From positions 1 to 15,520 of the forward strand of contig BBXU01001608.1 of assembly GCA_001598975.1 (NCBI GenBank): DNA of 15,520 nucleotides, in the 5' to 3' direction. Origin of the DNA: Parachlorella kessleri (Eukaryota > Chlorophyta > Trebouxiophyceae > Chlorellales > Chlorellaceae). The position numbers were made by a program, and so were the translations under genes. The notes beneath the pieces are model-generated. The model made no database searches. It saw only the letters and a program-made list of their open reading frames with translations, and was not told the DNA's origin. Shown one piece after another: positions 1-10,433 of this stretch; position 1 is the stretch's first letter; the number at the start of each line of letters is the position of its first letter.

Positions 1-68
1 CCCCCCGCGCTATAGTTTACACTGCCCCACGGTGAAGCTTTGCAACACCCGCACCACATACCACACAC

Positions 69-1137
69 CTGGTTGGTGCGCCTCCCGCGCGTGAAGTTGC
101 GCTGCAGCGCCAGCTTGTACAAGCGGTGCGCTGACTCGACAGATTCCTCTCGAGGGCGGATCCCCAGCAGATCCACCAGGTGGGCTATCTCGTAGCGGCC
201 CCGCTGCTGCGCCTTCTCATGTGAGTCGGCCTGTAGCCACAGAGGTTTACACAAAGGGCAAGGCTCTGGACCAAATGTGAGGATGTAGGCTATGTTGAGG
301 TGACCCTACAGTTGAGCCTACCATATGAGTTGACTTCCAGCATGCAGAAAGCACCACTGCAAGACGCAAGTCCTCAGTTTGGCAAGCCAACCACCAATAA
401 GAAACACTGGAGCATCACGTCCACGAAGCTTCCTAAAGTTCTTATGCGCAACACTATAGGAGGGCCTGCACTCCCAAACCAAGCTACGACCCTAGCAGAT
501 CCTGCTAGCCATGCCCAAGGCAAACAACGGATTACAAAAGATTCCGGCACTGCCCGGCAAAACAAAAGATGCCAATACCTCCCCCTGCCCCAGCAGACAA
601 TGCCATGGAGTTCAACCTTGCAACAGTAAAACGTGGGGTGTGCCCACCCCTCACCTGGTAGGAGTAGATTTTGCCGCCGTGTATGCGGCCCAGCCCGCGC
701 GCCTGCCCACTTTCGTTCACAAACTGGCCCACCACGGTGCTCTCGCCCGCGGCATCCTTGGCAAACGCCACATCCGCGGCAAATGCGGTGTCCTCTAGGA
801 CGCGGCCGCACTGGACGCAGCACCTGCAGATACCACGCAGATGCCCACAACCGAGTAAGAGCTCAGAAAGCAGCCACAAGACCAAGGGTAGGCGGCCCTC
901 TGTACTCTGCCTTGCCGTGACGGCCAACATGACACCTCCCGCCAGTCAAACCACTGGACCCCACGGTAGTAGGGTCCTCTTGCAGAGGCGCAGCGCAGCT
1001 AGCGCAGCAGCCAGGTCCGACAAGGCTGGCGCACTTGGCAGCATGGCGAAGACCCGGCCGGCCGGCACTTACGAGAAGCCGTTGGCATCGTCCGCCTCCA
1101 CATCCACCTCACAGGCGCAGAAGTTGCAGTACACCAT
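69..1137 (-). CDS. BRF1: BRF1-like TFIIB-related subunit of TFIIIB, 5' three exons (partial)
   Basis: BRF1 is the TFIIB-like subunit of TFIIIB, which recruits RNA polymerase III to tRNA and 5S genes in the nucleus. Three exons are visible: 1073-1137, 655-823 and 69-230, with GT..AG borders and matching phases (2, 0, 0), giving 132 residues. A zinc ribbon is formed by Cys4-x2-Cys7 in exon 1 and Cys24-x2-Cys27 in exon 2, followed by the segment CGRVLEDTAFAADVAFAKDA, which resembles plant BRF1 just after the ribbon. Exon 3 holds the start of the first cyclin fold and ends in ALQRNFTRGRRTNQ, close to the family hallmark (L-R-N-F-T-R-G-R-R-T). The ATG at 1137 fits because the first CxxC follows at residue 4, as usual. 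The gene continues past the left edge; bases 1-68 are the start of intron 3. TFIIB is the main alternative, but the TRGRRT motif favours BRF1. Confidence 0.88.
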
Positions 1138-1154
1138 GGCCTCACACTCGCTGT

Positions 1155-1176
1155 CTCACTGCTTGCAAGCAGTGAG
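1155..1176. repeat. perfect 22-bp palindrome upstream of BRF1 start
   Basis: CTCACTGCTTG is followed directly by its exact reverse complement CAAGCAGTGAG. It ends 18 bases upstream of the BRF1 ATG on the minus strand, so it probably lies in the 5' leader or core promoter. As RNA it could form a hairpin, and as DNA it could bind a dimeric factor. The function is inferred only. Confidence 0.6.
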
Positions 1177-2212
1177 TGAGGCTGGCAAACGACCACCCCA
1201 CCGCGCTTCAGGGCAGGCTGGCTTGTCCTGCACACCTGTCAGGAGGCCTGCCTCAGGCCAACCGCGAAAGGAGTTAAGCTAGGAGTAAGGTGGCAGGCTG
1301 GGAAGGCCTCAGCGGGCACGGCACAGACATGCACCACGCATCCAAGACATGGCTAGCGTCCTGCCTGCAGAGCCGCTACCGCCACTATTACCTATTGGCA
1401 AGCGCTTACCTATTGGCCTAGGCGCTCATGCAGTTTCTGTTAGAAATGTCCCCTTCCACGCTTGGTCCAAGTGATAGCACAACTAACGAAGTTCACCTTC
1501 AGCAACTTGGTGACTCTCTCGCAACCTGTGAACTCGCACGCGCCTTTGAGGCCCGTGCTTCCCTTGCTGGGCCCCTGGGCGCGCTAGGTCACTCTGGTCA
1601 GGAGTACCAGGCTGTGCCACCGCTGGCAGGGCTTTGACGGTAGGGAAAGGGAGCTCAGGACATCAACCTGCGAGACGCTGTTGGTCACCCGCTATTGGTC
1701 AGGGTTGGTCAGGGCCATGCAGGTGTTGGTGCATGACCCTGCAGCCCTGCAGCCCTCGTATTTGAGCTCGCCGCCAGGAGAAGCCCCAAGCACGGAAGTT
1801 CCTGTCTTAGGCATGCTGCCGGGCAGGTTCTCTACCCCGTAGTACAGCCCCTTGCATCCAGCCCTGTTAGTACAGTTACAGCCCTGTCTCCTCTCTCCTT
1901 CGCACTACCTGCCACCCTTACCAACAGCTGAAGGCCAGCCCCTAGTACTGCTGGCACTTGTGCGGGCCCTATCAGTGGCAGATGGTCCGTGTTGTGGGTT
2001 GCAGTTTTCTTACCATACCTTTGATGGGGCAGGGTTTGACTTTATTGGACCATGTTGTCCAAGGTTGCTACAGTGAAGCGTGTTTATCCCATAAGTACTG
2101 TCACTTCGCCGCTGTGTCCTGGCAACTATATGGAGTTACCCGCTACGATTTGCCCACATGGCTTCCCCGCACAGTCCTAATAGAGTTTGTGTTGTCGGTT
2201 GCGCACGGTACT
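1177..2212. other. no supported gene; presumed BRF1 upstream region
   Basis: I see no exon with family similarity on either strand. Short direct repeats occur, such as TTACCTATTGG twice near 1387-1415 and TTGGTCAGGG twice near 1695-1713, plus a doubled CCCTGCAG near 1738-1752. The BRF1 promoter should lie in the left part, but I found no convincing TATA box. Confidence 0.4.
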
Positions 2213-2561
2213 GTGTTGAGCTGTAGTGATGTCCCCAATGGATGCCATGTTCTCAGCCATGCATAGCTTGGGCAGTTCTGTTGACGGACGCCATATTATA
2301 GCGGCCGGAGCCCGCTTTCTAGACCGGCGGGATGGCAATTGGCAAGCACTGCTGCATGCCTCAAGCCAAAATGTGTTTGGGCAGTACCTGCCGGCGTTTT
2401 GCCAAACATATGTGGCTTGAGACATGCCGCGGTGCTTGGCAATTGCCATCCCGCCTGTCTAATAATGCGGGCTCCGGCCGCTATTATTTGGCATCATCAA
2501 CACAACTGTCCAGGCCACCCGTGGCTGAGGCCATGACATCAAGACAGTTCAACCCATGTTC
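2213..2561. mobile_element. long imperfect inverted repeat (fold-back or MITE-like element)
   Basis: The core arms run from about 2290-2379 and about 2397-2492 and are close reverse complements. For example, GCGGCCGGAGCCCGC on the left matches GCGGGCTCCGGCCGC on the right, and GGCGGGATGGCAATTG matches CAATTGCCATCCCGCC. The arms are separated by a loop of under 20 bases. Weaker complementarity continues outward: a 35-base stretch ending CAGCCATGCATAGCTTGGGCAG (left) pairs with the complement of CTGTCCAGGCCACCCGTGGCTG (right), and GTTGAGCTGTAG pairs with the complement of CTTGACAG/CAGTTCAAC flank sequence further out. No transposase ORF is present, so it would be non-autonomous. I could not define a target-site duplication, and the outer edges are approximate. 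Confidence 0.6.
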
Positions 2562-2703
2562 GGTCGACACATATACTCCTTCAGCTGGGTGGAGCTTCCC
2601 TCTACCCGGTTAGCCACAACATAGAACCCTGAATACCTGCCCAAAGGTTTGTTGCGGGGAGTTCCCGGGCTGCGGCTTAGCGCCGTCTGGGCGTCCTGGC
2701 TTC

Positions 2704-3136
2704 CTAGCGCTCTGCGACGGTGGTGTTATCCAGCTCCGTGGGCGGCCTGCTCCGCCTGGGAGGTGCTGGGCCCTCGCCCAGCGCCGTGGCGCTGGCGGCA
2801 ACGCCTTTGGCATCCAGCTGGCTAGAGCTCGCGGCCGCATGTCTGCAAGGAACAGACAAGCTTGCTGGGATGGTGAGGACATGTTGGCGTCAGGCTGTCT
2901 GAAGGGTCCAGGCTCGGACGAGTGGTGAGCGTCCCGCACCATGTTTCGCGGGGCGGATGGCTGTCCTGAGAAGCCGTCCATCCAAGAAGCAAGGCCTGGC
3001 ACAATGAGTGCATTGCGAGCCAGACATAGAACTCACTCATCTGGTTGACGCTGAGGGTGGTCATCATGGGCAGCAGGTCCTTGCCGATGATGTTTTTGGC
3101 GCCGGTGCTCTTCATGAGGTGCAGGACATTGCAAAC
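2704..3136 (-). CDS. candidate last two exons of an unrecognised gene (partial)
   Basis: On the minus strand an acceptor (CCCACTGCAG) precedes exon 3037-3136, which reads VCNVLHLMKSTGAKNIIGKD and continues LLPMMTTLSVNQM before a GTGAGT donor. An acceptor ending CATCCCAG at 2865 opens exon 2704-2864. The phases agree (1 base + 2 bases), and the joined frame gives an 86-residue tail ending LDNTTVAER and a TAG stop. The tail is rich in Ser, Ala and Pro; the first exon looks like a helical repeat segment. I do not recognise the family. Upstream exons were not found in 3137-4221, and an in-frame TGA lies about 60 bases upstream of the acceptor. It may be the end of a gene with a long intron, or a broken or transposed gene fragment. 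Confidence 0.35.
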
Positions 3137-3469
3137 CTGCAGTGGGCACACCGGTTGCTGCTGTTGGAAGCGTCAGCCCTGCAAGCGCGCACGAGAGATG
3201 AGTAGGTTATGTGCCTTTCTCACAGCGCTAGTCACCCCAACCCGTACTTGAAGCACAGCTGCTGTGCTAGAAGTGTTACACAACCGGTGAACCGAGGTCA
3301 CAGCCGCTTTAGCCTGATGACACGTGCAAAGCTGCACCGCGTGCCTAGAGCCCCTTTACACACGTTTATGTGTGTCGTAAGGCAGGTCCTTCCAGAGATT
3401 ACCGTAATGTACGTGACGTACTGTATGGACCACCAACCTCATGGGCACACAGAGGAAGACAAGTGTGTG

Positions 3470-3487
3470 GATAGCATGCATGCTATC
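3470..3487. repeat. perfect 18-bp palindrome
   Basis: GATAGCATG is followed directly by CATGCTATC. It lies 11 bases left of a second perfect hairpin, in a region with no supported gene. Confidence 0.6.
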
Positions 3488-3498
3488 ACTGCGATAAA

Positions 3499-3526
3499 GT
3501 GGTGCGACGCCAGGGCGTCGCACCAC
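3499..3526. repeat. perfect 13-bp inverted repeat with 2-base loop
   Basis: GTGGTGCGACGCC, loop AG, then GGCGTCGCACCAC. The GC-rich stem would be very stable as RNA or as a cruciform. It stands next to the palindrome at 3470-3487. Role unknown. Confidence 0.65.
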
Positions 3527-4001
3527 GTTATACTAGGGCTAGCAGGGGCAAAGGTCGTGGCCGCCTGGCCGGGCTCCCTGGGAGGGAAGGTGTGTCATAG
3601 TCAGTGGAAACCACCATACTAGGTGCAATCACAGTATCATCAGGCTAGAGGGTTGGTTCACTATCACGAAAGGCATCGCTACAAGCGGCGGCTTTACCCA
3701 GCAGCTGTGCTCACCTCTACTGATCACACCTTGGAATCGTTCCGAGGAAGTATCTCCTCAAATAACTATCCTTTAGCTATGCCGTCATCGCGGTACCCAG
3801 CTCGGCGCCCCATGACTAAGCGTAGACGAAGCGCAAGCAACGTAAACTTTGATGCACGGGTTATCCCACACACCCCTTCGTCAACCCACCAATGAACGTC
3901 GCCTCAAGGCTGCCAGTAGCCGAGCTTCCAGTCACAGCGCCGCCAGCGGTAACTGACGGCTTGTGAAGCTGTGTGGAAGCCCTGTACTCCGTGGCTCGGT
4001 T

Positions 4002-4142
4002 ATGTCAACGGCAGCAGGCAAAAATTGGGTTTCACTTTTTGTTGCATACTTGCTTGAGCTTGGCAGGGAAGTACACGCTGCCTCTGCGGGAAACATCATC
4101 ATGGCCGCACGCGCTCGTTTGAAGCCTGACAAAAGCCCCTAG
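4002..4142 (+). CDS. possible small ORF (46 residues)
   Basis: An ATG at 4002 opens a 46-codon frame to a TAG at 4140-4142. It encodes a mostly helical peptide with VSLFVAYLLELGREVHAASA followed by GNIIMAARARLKP. The composition looks protein-like rather than random, but it is too short to be sure and I know no family for it. It ends 79 bases upstream of the ATG of the next gene on the same strand. It could therefore be an upstream ORF in that gene's leader, a separate microprotein, a leftover exon, or chance. Confidence 0.25.
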   Translation: MSTAAGKNWVSLFVAYLLELGREVHAASAGNIIMAARARLKPDKSP

Positions 4143-4221
4143 AAGTACAGTTCTTTCTTGTCTGATAGCGCTGCGGCGGCTGCCCCTGAGGTTTGCACAA
4201 GCCTTGGTACGCGGCCAGACT

Positions 4222-5438
4222 ATGGACGTGTTCAACTCTTCCTCTCCTCGTCCTCCTGCTCAGCATGACCCTGACCCACCCAACCCCTTCAATAGCAGCA
4301 ACCTCTCCACAGCGGCGATTTTCTTTTCCGTCACTTTCTCTGTCAGGTAACGGCAGGAGCATCAGCTGTGCCACCGTGCACCATGACTTTCTGGCTAAGC
4401 AGTTTCGATGGCCATTGACTAGCCAGCAGCACAGCGCCTACGCACCTCCTGTCCCTACCTGCAGCCTTCTACTGGCGGCGGGGCTAGCCCTACTCTACCG
4501 CCACTGCTATCTGTCCCGCCGCGCGCTGGCACTGGCAGCGGCAACTGCTGATGCCGAGTCGAGGGGCGTCAGGCCGCCTGTACGGCTACCCTGGTGGCAG
4601 TGGCAAGGGTCGCTACAGCGGCAGGGCTCCCTACGCCGAGTGGGTGGGCAGCTGGTCTGGCAAGGTGCGCCATCTAGTTCGGTCCTACAGGGGACCGTCA
4701 GCTTGGCCTTAACTGCATCCAAAGGCCAAGTTGCGAGTGAGTTACGTCCGGAAGCTAAGTGGGATGGCAAGGTGCACTTCGTGTCTGGAGCTTCGGGGCT
4801 TGATAGGCAACCCGTAATTGCAGTGGAGTTACCATGGCGATGTGTATGCCACCTTGAGATGACATGCGGGTTTGTACAGAGTGAAACTCCCATCATGGCA
4901 CGTGCCTGTCACAGTGTCCACACAGAAACACTGGCCGCCTTTCTTGCTGCTGCACAGGGCGGGCGCCAATAGAAACTCGTGCAGGTGAGGATACGTACGG
5001 TGGCACAGCATCCCAGCAGCGGGCAGGCGGACCTCCCATGTCCAAGCTACCTGTCATCATAGTGGAACCCGACCAACGCATGCATGTGGCTTTTGAGCTG
5101 GAGAAGGCAGCCATTCCTGCTGAACCAGAAACTCAGAGAGCGACGAAGGCGGTCCTTGGGAGCTCTGTCACTGCGGAGGACCACCACCACCAGCAGCAGC
5201 AGCAACCGCGGCAGTTGGATCGCCGGCAGCGGCGATTGTCTGCCGTTGCATGGATGAGAACTGTAGGAGCTGTGGGGCCTGCAGCAGGCCAAAGTGGTGA
5301 GTAGCTAGGCAGCCGCAGGGAGACGCTAGCCGGTCAGTTTGGTGGCCAAGTGGGCAGCAGTGCTACTGAACTGCGCATTTGTTTGCAGATGAGGGGGTTC
5401 CAGTACAATTCAGGCTTGCAGCCTCGAAAATGGGTTAG
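4222..5438 (+). CDS. predicted four-exon single-pass membrane protein, family unknown
   Basis: Four exons with GT..AG borders and matching phases are predicted: 4222-4346, 4465-4736, 4985-5296 and 5389-5438, giving 252 residues. Residues 1-31 are polar and Pro/Asn/Ser-rich and include an NPF motif. About residues 32-53 (AAIFFSVTFSV joined to SLLLAAGLALLYR) form one hydrophobic helix split exactly by intron 1, which strongly supports that splice. A basic stretch then suggests the positive-inside side. Further on come a Trp/Gln-rich segment (PWWQWQGSLQRQ), a short block LPVIIVEPDQRMHVAF, and a His/Gln-rich run (HHHQQQQQ) before a C-terminus ending in ASKMG. The ATG at 4222 is the first in its frame after an upstream stop, though further 5' exons are possible. 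I recognise no domain. If the intron at 4737-4984 were retained, the frame would instead run on to a stop at 4970. Confidence 0.45.
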
Positions 5439-6576
5439 CTTGCGGGAGTTGGAAAGTCATCCTGCCTGCCTGCAGAGACTGTTGCCTAGCCTGCCTTTCA
5501 CAGTAGGGGTTTGCCACGGAGGGTCAGCTGGTAGCCAGCCTGGCAGGATGTGTGTCCCTCTGCAGTGTGCCCCTTGTATGTGGCCGATCCGGCTGCTCCA
5601 ACAACCGAGGAGCCGCCCCAGGGCCCTGTTGAGCTGCCATCACGGCAGCCCTCAACCAGTGCGCCGACCTAGTGAGCCGACCCGAATCCGTGGTAAGGCG
5701 GCCATAGCACCTGCAAGAAACTGAACCAGACAGGCACGGGGTGCCAATGAAGCGGAGCCAACCCTTCATGCTAGAGTTCCAGGCTCTGTTCCTGGTCAAA
5801 TGAACAAAGGAAATAAATGAACAAGGTCCAAGATTTGCACTTCTTGTTGGGTAAACACAACGTAGGTGACACACTCCTTCCTAGACATTTTTGCCTTGGC
5901 CCTAGCGGCTGGTGCCTTGCAGGCAGGTTATGAGCTCTGTGGTTCATGTATTTTATGTTACTCTTCCGTTTCATTTTCTTTTATTCGCTGAGGCAGTTTA
6001 GTTGCTTGCAACATGCCCGACTGAGGCTTTCCACTAGGCCAAGCATGCATCCTCTTGCTGGTAGGCTAAGGGCAACTCTTGGGCCGGAGTTTTGGGTTCC
6101 TGGCAGTTATACAACGCGTGCATCTGCAAATCTTACAAGCAGTGCTCCGCTTGATGGAGAGGCGAAGCACGGGCCTACATGCATGTGCAACTTGCTGGGG
6201 TTTCCCATGTGCAACATTTGGTCGGGGCTTCTGCATGCCCAGGCTATGGACATTACTACTCAGGTCACTGGGGTGGTTTATCTGGTAAGGCGCAGAGAGA
6301 CAAACACCTGAAGGTTCAGGCGCTGCAAATCCTTTTCTCAGCCCTGGTTGTGCAATGAGAATAGCAGGTTGACGGACAGAGTCGGATTCCTTCTGACAAG
6401 CTTTGCTGCCTTGGCTGGGCGAGCATACTACAGAGCACCTTTGCAAGCTGGAGATACATGAAAGGCTATATAAAACTTGCGTGACTCACGGCAGCATGGT
6501 CAGGTGGTGGCATACCACCGCGGTACATTGTTTAAAGTCTGTTTGAGTACTGCTAGAGTGTAATTTCCTTGTGGGT
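5439..6576. other. no supported gene
   Basis: This stretch lies between the membrane-protein gene and the H3 stem-loop and has no convincing exons. It has T-rich tracts near 5946-5990 and a TATATAAAA at 6467-6475 on the plus strand with no recognisable gene after it. A TGTAA (the poly(A) signal used by many green algae) occurs at 6560 on the plus strand. Confidence 0.4.
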
Positions 6577-6592
6577 GGTGTTTAAAAACACC
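6577..6592 (-). terminator. histone H3 mRNA 3' stem-loop
   Basis: Read on the minus strand it is GGTGTT, loop TTTA, AACACC, starting 55 bases past the H3 stop. It is followed by ACCCAC, like the ACC flank of the other three copies. In algae and animals this stem-loop directs 3' processing of replication-dependent histone mRNA. The loop differs from the ATTC of H4 and H2B. Confidence 0.85.
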
Positions 6593-6647
6593 GGTTGGGG
6601 AGTTGTAGCTGCTGCCGTCAGGGTAAAGGAACCAGCTGAGCAGGTGC

Positions 6648-8050
<1,403 letters not shown>

Positions 8051-8090
8051 GCGGCCCGGCTGTTCCCCGCAGCAAAGCAAAACCCAAACC

Positions 8091-8106
8091 GGTGTTATTC
8101 AACACC
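8091..8106 (+). terminator. histone H4 mRNA 3' stem-loop
   Basis: GGTGTT, loop ATTC, AACACC, starting 41 bases after the H4 stop, with ACC on both sides. The core is identical to the H2B copy at 10418. Confidence 0.92.
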
Positions 8107-8913
8107 ACCCCTCTGGAACGCCTTGCTACCTGTTCTGTTGCATAATCCCCCACGCGTCAACCCTAAAAAGAAGCTTGGCTGTGCACTGCACGGGGCAAAC
8201 TAGAAGATTGGGCATGTTAAAAGAAGTTCACTCATTTTGCCAAGCAGCTGCCGCTTCTGAGTTCTGATTGACAGGCCAGTGGGAATAAGCCTATGGTGGA
8301 GCCTTTCCAGCTGGAAGCAGGTACTCCAGGTGCCTGAGCATGCAGCCAATCGTGTAGCTAGTAGCACAGTCTGTATGCGAAGTAAACAAACTGAAAATTG
8401 ATTACGGTGGCTGGTTCGCAACCATGCAGTTAGGTCTAGCCCACTCATAGAGTAACCCACTCAGATTAGGGAAAGTAACCAGGACAGAAAAGAGCAACAT
8501 AGGAAGTTGCTGCCCGACATGCTATCAAAAGAAGGACCCTGGCACTGGCTGCACTATACCACTTGAATTAGACATGTACACCATCATGGGTACGCAGTAT
8601 CTTGGTAACAAAAGGGCCGCATGACATGTGCCTTTTGTTCAAGGTACTATCAACAAACCAGCTAGCTGCAGCTAGTCACAACCGCAAGAAGGTTACCATA
8701 CTACTCTGGCTGGCTGTTGTGACAAGGAAGTCAGACTGATACCAGATGTCAGTGATTTGGTACGAGGTTTTGCATTTCGGTTTATCGCTTATCCCTAGCT
8801 TGCAACCTTCAAGAAAACCTGTGTCATTATCTTCAGAACAGCTGAGGTATAGGGATGAAAAGCACGGTCTAGTTAGCCTGAGAGTGAGTGCAGCAGGCTC
8901 TTTCCAGAGGGGT
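8107..8913. other. spacer between convergent H4 and H2A; no gene seen
   Basis: No supported coding exon is present. The spacer holds a perfect 14-bp palindrome CTAGCTGCAGCTAG at 8662-8675 and the hairpin at 8596-8648 described separately. I looked for tRNA and found only an incomplete B-box-like string. Confidence 0.45.
8596..8648. repeat. 53-base hairpin with about 18 paired bases
   Basis: AGTATCTTGGTAACAAAAGG pairs with CCTTTTGTTCAAGGTACT across a loop of about 15 bases, with one small bulge and a mismatch. It lies in the H4-H2A spacer. It could be a structured RNA or a decayed small inverted repeat; no function is evident. Confidence 0.45.
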
Positions 8914-8929
8914 GGTGTTCAATAACACC
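8914..8929 (-). terminator. histone H2A mRNA 3' stem-loop
   Basis: On the minus strand it reads GGTGTT, loop ATTG, AACACC, then ACC, starting 40 bases past the H2A stop. The loop differs by one base from the H4 and H2B copies. Confidence 0.9.
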
Positions 8930-8968
8930 AATTTTGTTTTTGTAGGATGCTTGGTAGGGATTATGCGG

Positions 8969-9540
8969 TTACTCAGCAGCCTCCTTCTTGCCGGTCTTCT
9001 TGGGCAGCAGCACGGAGTGGATGTTGGGCAGCACACCACCCTCGGCAATGGTCACGCCAGCCAGCAGCTTGGACAGCTCCTCGTCGTTGCGCACGGCAAG
9101 CTGGATGTGGCGGGGGACGATGCGGGTCTTCTTGTTGTCGCGGGCGGCGTTGCCGGCCAGCTCCAGCACCTCAGCAGCCAGATACTCCAGCACGGCAGCC
9201 AGGTACACGGGGGCACCAGCACCGATGCGCTCTGCAGCAAGGGACAGGAGGAGGAGAGCGGTTAAGGGGCGTTGTAGGGTGGTGACAGAGGAAGCAGGCA
9301 CAGGAAGCCTCAGAGCCAGGAAAGTCTTCTGTCTAGGCTGCAAGTGCTGTTGCAAGTTGCAAACCAGCCATGGGAGCTGAACACGGAAGCTGCCAGCCCA
9401 AGCCCACCCCAAGACTCACCAGCGTAGCGGCCCTTCTTCAGGTAGCGGGCGATGCGGCCCACGGGGAACTGCAGCCCAGCCTTGGTGGACTTGCTCACGG
9501 CCTTCTTGCCGGCGGTCTTGCCCTTGCCACGGCCGCTCAT
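8969..9540 (-). CDS. histone H2A, canonical (two exons)
   Basis: Core histone H2A, partner of H2B. Exon 1 is 9420-9540 and exon 2 is 8969-9231, giving 127 residues. The intron (9232-9419) is phase 1 and splits the Glu codon after KKGRYA, with donor GTGAGT and acceptor CTGCAG. The histone fold is intact ([34 protein letters not shown]) and includes acidic-patch residues. The tail ends [10 protein letters not shown] with no SQ(E/D) motif, so it is not H2A.X, and it lacks H2A.Z-specific features. It diverges from H2B and carries the histone stem-loop. Confidence 0.97.
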
Positions 9541-9858
9541 GGTTGCTTGAGTGTTGGTGATCGGAGAGAATTGGAAGCAGGGAAAGAGGTGGAGAGCTGG
9601 CCGAGAGGTCTGCTTTTGTAAGCAGCAGTGTCCAAACGTGGCCTCCAGGAAGTGGCAAGGGCTGTTGCAGGGGCGGATGGGTGCGCACGTTTGGGCTGGG
9701 GAGCACTATGCGGCCCCATCCAGCCCTCATCCCAGCCTGGCCTCTGGCTGGGTAAGGCCTCCGCAGCCGGCTGGCTATTTGAACCCCAGCCTCCGGCAGA
9801 CCTTCACACCTTGTTTCCAGCTCTCTGATCGCTCCTTTCCCACCTCAAACTAGCACCA
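9541..9858. promoter_or_regulatory. divergent H2A/H2B promoter
   Basis: This 318-base spacer contains CGGATGGGTGCGCAC on the plus strand at 9674-9688, matching the two elements of the H3/H4 promoter. A weaker copy, TGGATGGGGCCGCAT, lies on the minus strand at 9708-9722. TATA-like strings are CTATTTGA near 9775 for H2B and TTACAAAAG on the minus strand near 9612 for H2A. Confidence 0.62.
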
Positions 9859-10381
9859 ATGGCTCCCAAGACCGAGACCAAGGCCCCTGCCAAGGCCGCA
9901 CCTAAGGCCAAGGCTGATGCCAAGGCCGGCGACAAGAAGAAGAAGGGCGGCAAGTCCAAGGGCGTTGAGTCCTACAAGATCTACATCTTCAAGGTCCTCA
10001 AGCAGGTCCACCCCGACACCGGCATCTCCAGCAAGGTGGGCCTGCCGCTGATCAGTGCTCGGTACTCGCTTAATGAGTAGCCTGCTTTTGCAAGCACTGG
10101 CTTGCAGCAAGATAACACCCAGAGCAGGATTAGCGACTGGCACTGATCACTTTGCCTTGCTCCCCTCCCTGCTGCAGGCCATGGCCATCCTCAACTCGTT
10201 CATCGTGGACCAGTTTGAGAAGATCGCCACCCAGGCCGCCACGCTGGCCCGCGTCAACAAGAAGCCCACCCTGACCTCCCGCGAGATCCAGACCGCTGTG
10301 CGCCTGGTGCTGCCCGGCGAGCTGGCCAAGCACGCAGTGTCCGAGGGCACCAAGGCTGTGACCAAGTTCACCTCTGCCTAA
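9859..10381 (+). CDS. histone H2B (two exons)
   Basis: Core histone H2B, partner of H2A. Exon 1 is 9859-10035 and exon 2 is 10178-10381, giving 126 residues. The intron (10036-10177, phase 0) follows HPDTGISSK. The N-terminal tail is very rich in Lys, Ala and Pro (about residues 1-34), followed by the fold [20 protein letters not shown]. The C-terminus [13 protein letters not shown] keeps the conserved ubiquitinated lysine (Lys118, counting Met). Downstream sits the histone stem-loop. Confidence 0.97.
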
Positions 10382-10417
10382 GCTGCCGGCTACACATCCA
10401 AAAACCAAAACAAATAC

Positions 10418-10433
10418 GGTGTTATTCAACACC
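10418..10433 (+). terminator. histone H2B mRNA 3' stem-loop
   Basis: GGTGTT, loop ATTC, AACACC followed by ACC, 36 bases after the H2B stop and preceded by an A/C-rich tract. Confidence 0.92.

Larger units (their letters stand above)
3137..4001. other. no supported gene; hairpins and coding-like scraps
   Basis: Apart from the two inverted repeats, no exon could be tied to a family. Open stretches occur near 3623-3950 on the plus strand, including basic and Ser-rich peptides, but they lack similarity I recognise and lack clear splice partners. Confidence 0.35.

Noticed and set aside
374..850. 158-codon minus-strand open frame
   Set aside because: It overlaps BRF1 exon 2 in another frame and runs through intron 2; the BRF1 frame has the conserved residues.
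671..1282. 203-codon plus-strand open frame
   Set aside because: It is antisense to BRF1 exons 1 and 2, of low complexity, with no family similarity; GC-rich shadow.
4737..4972. In-frame continuation of the second exon of the membrane-protein gene to a stop at 4970-4972
   Set aside because: A GTGAGT donor at 4737 and acceptor ending at 4984 join in phase to a longer coding exon; the read-through is treated as retained intron, though not excluded.
6467..6500. TATATAAAA with an ATG shortly after
   Set aside because: The following frame is about 17 codons with no similarity; kept only as a note in the spacer entry.
8400..8430. tRNA-like B box (GGTTCGCAACC)
   Set aside because: The flanking bases do not form a T stem or an acceptor stem, and no A box or anticodon arm lies upstream.
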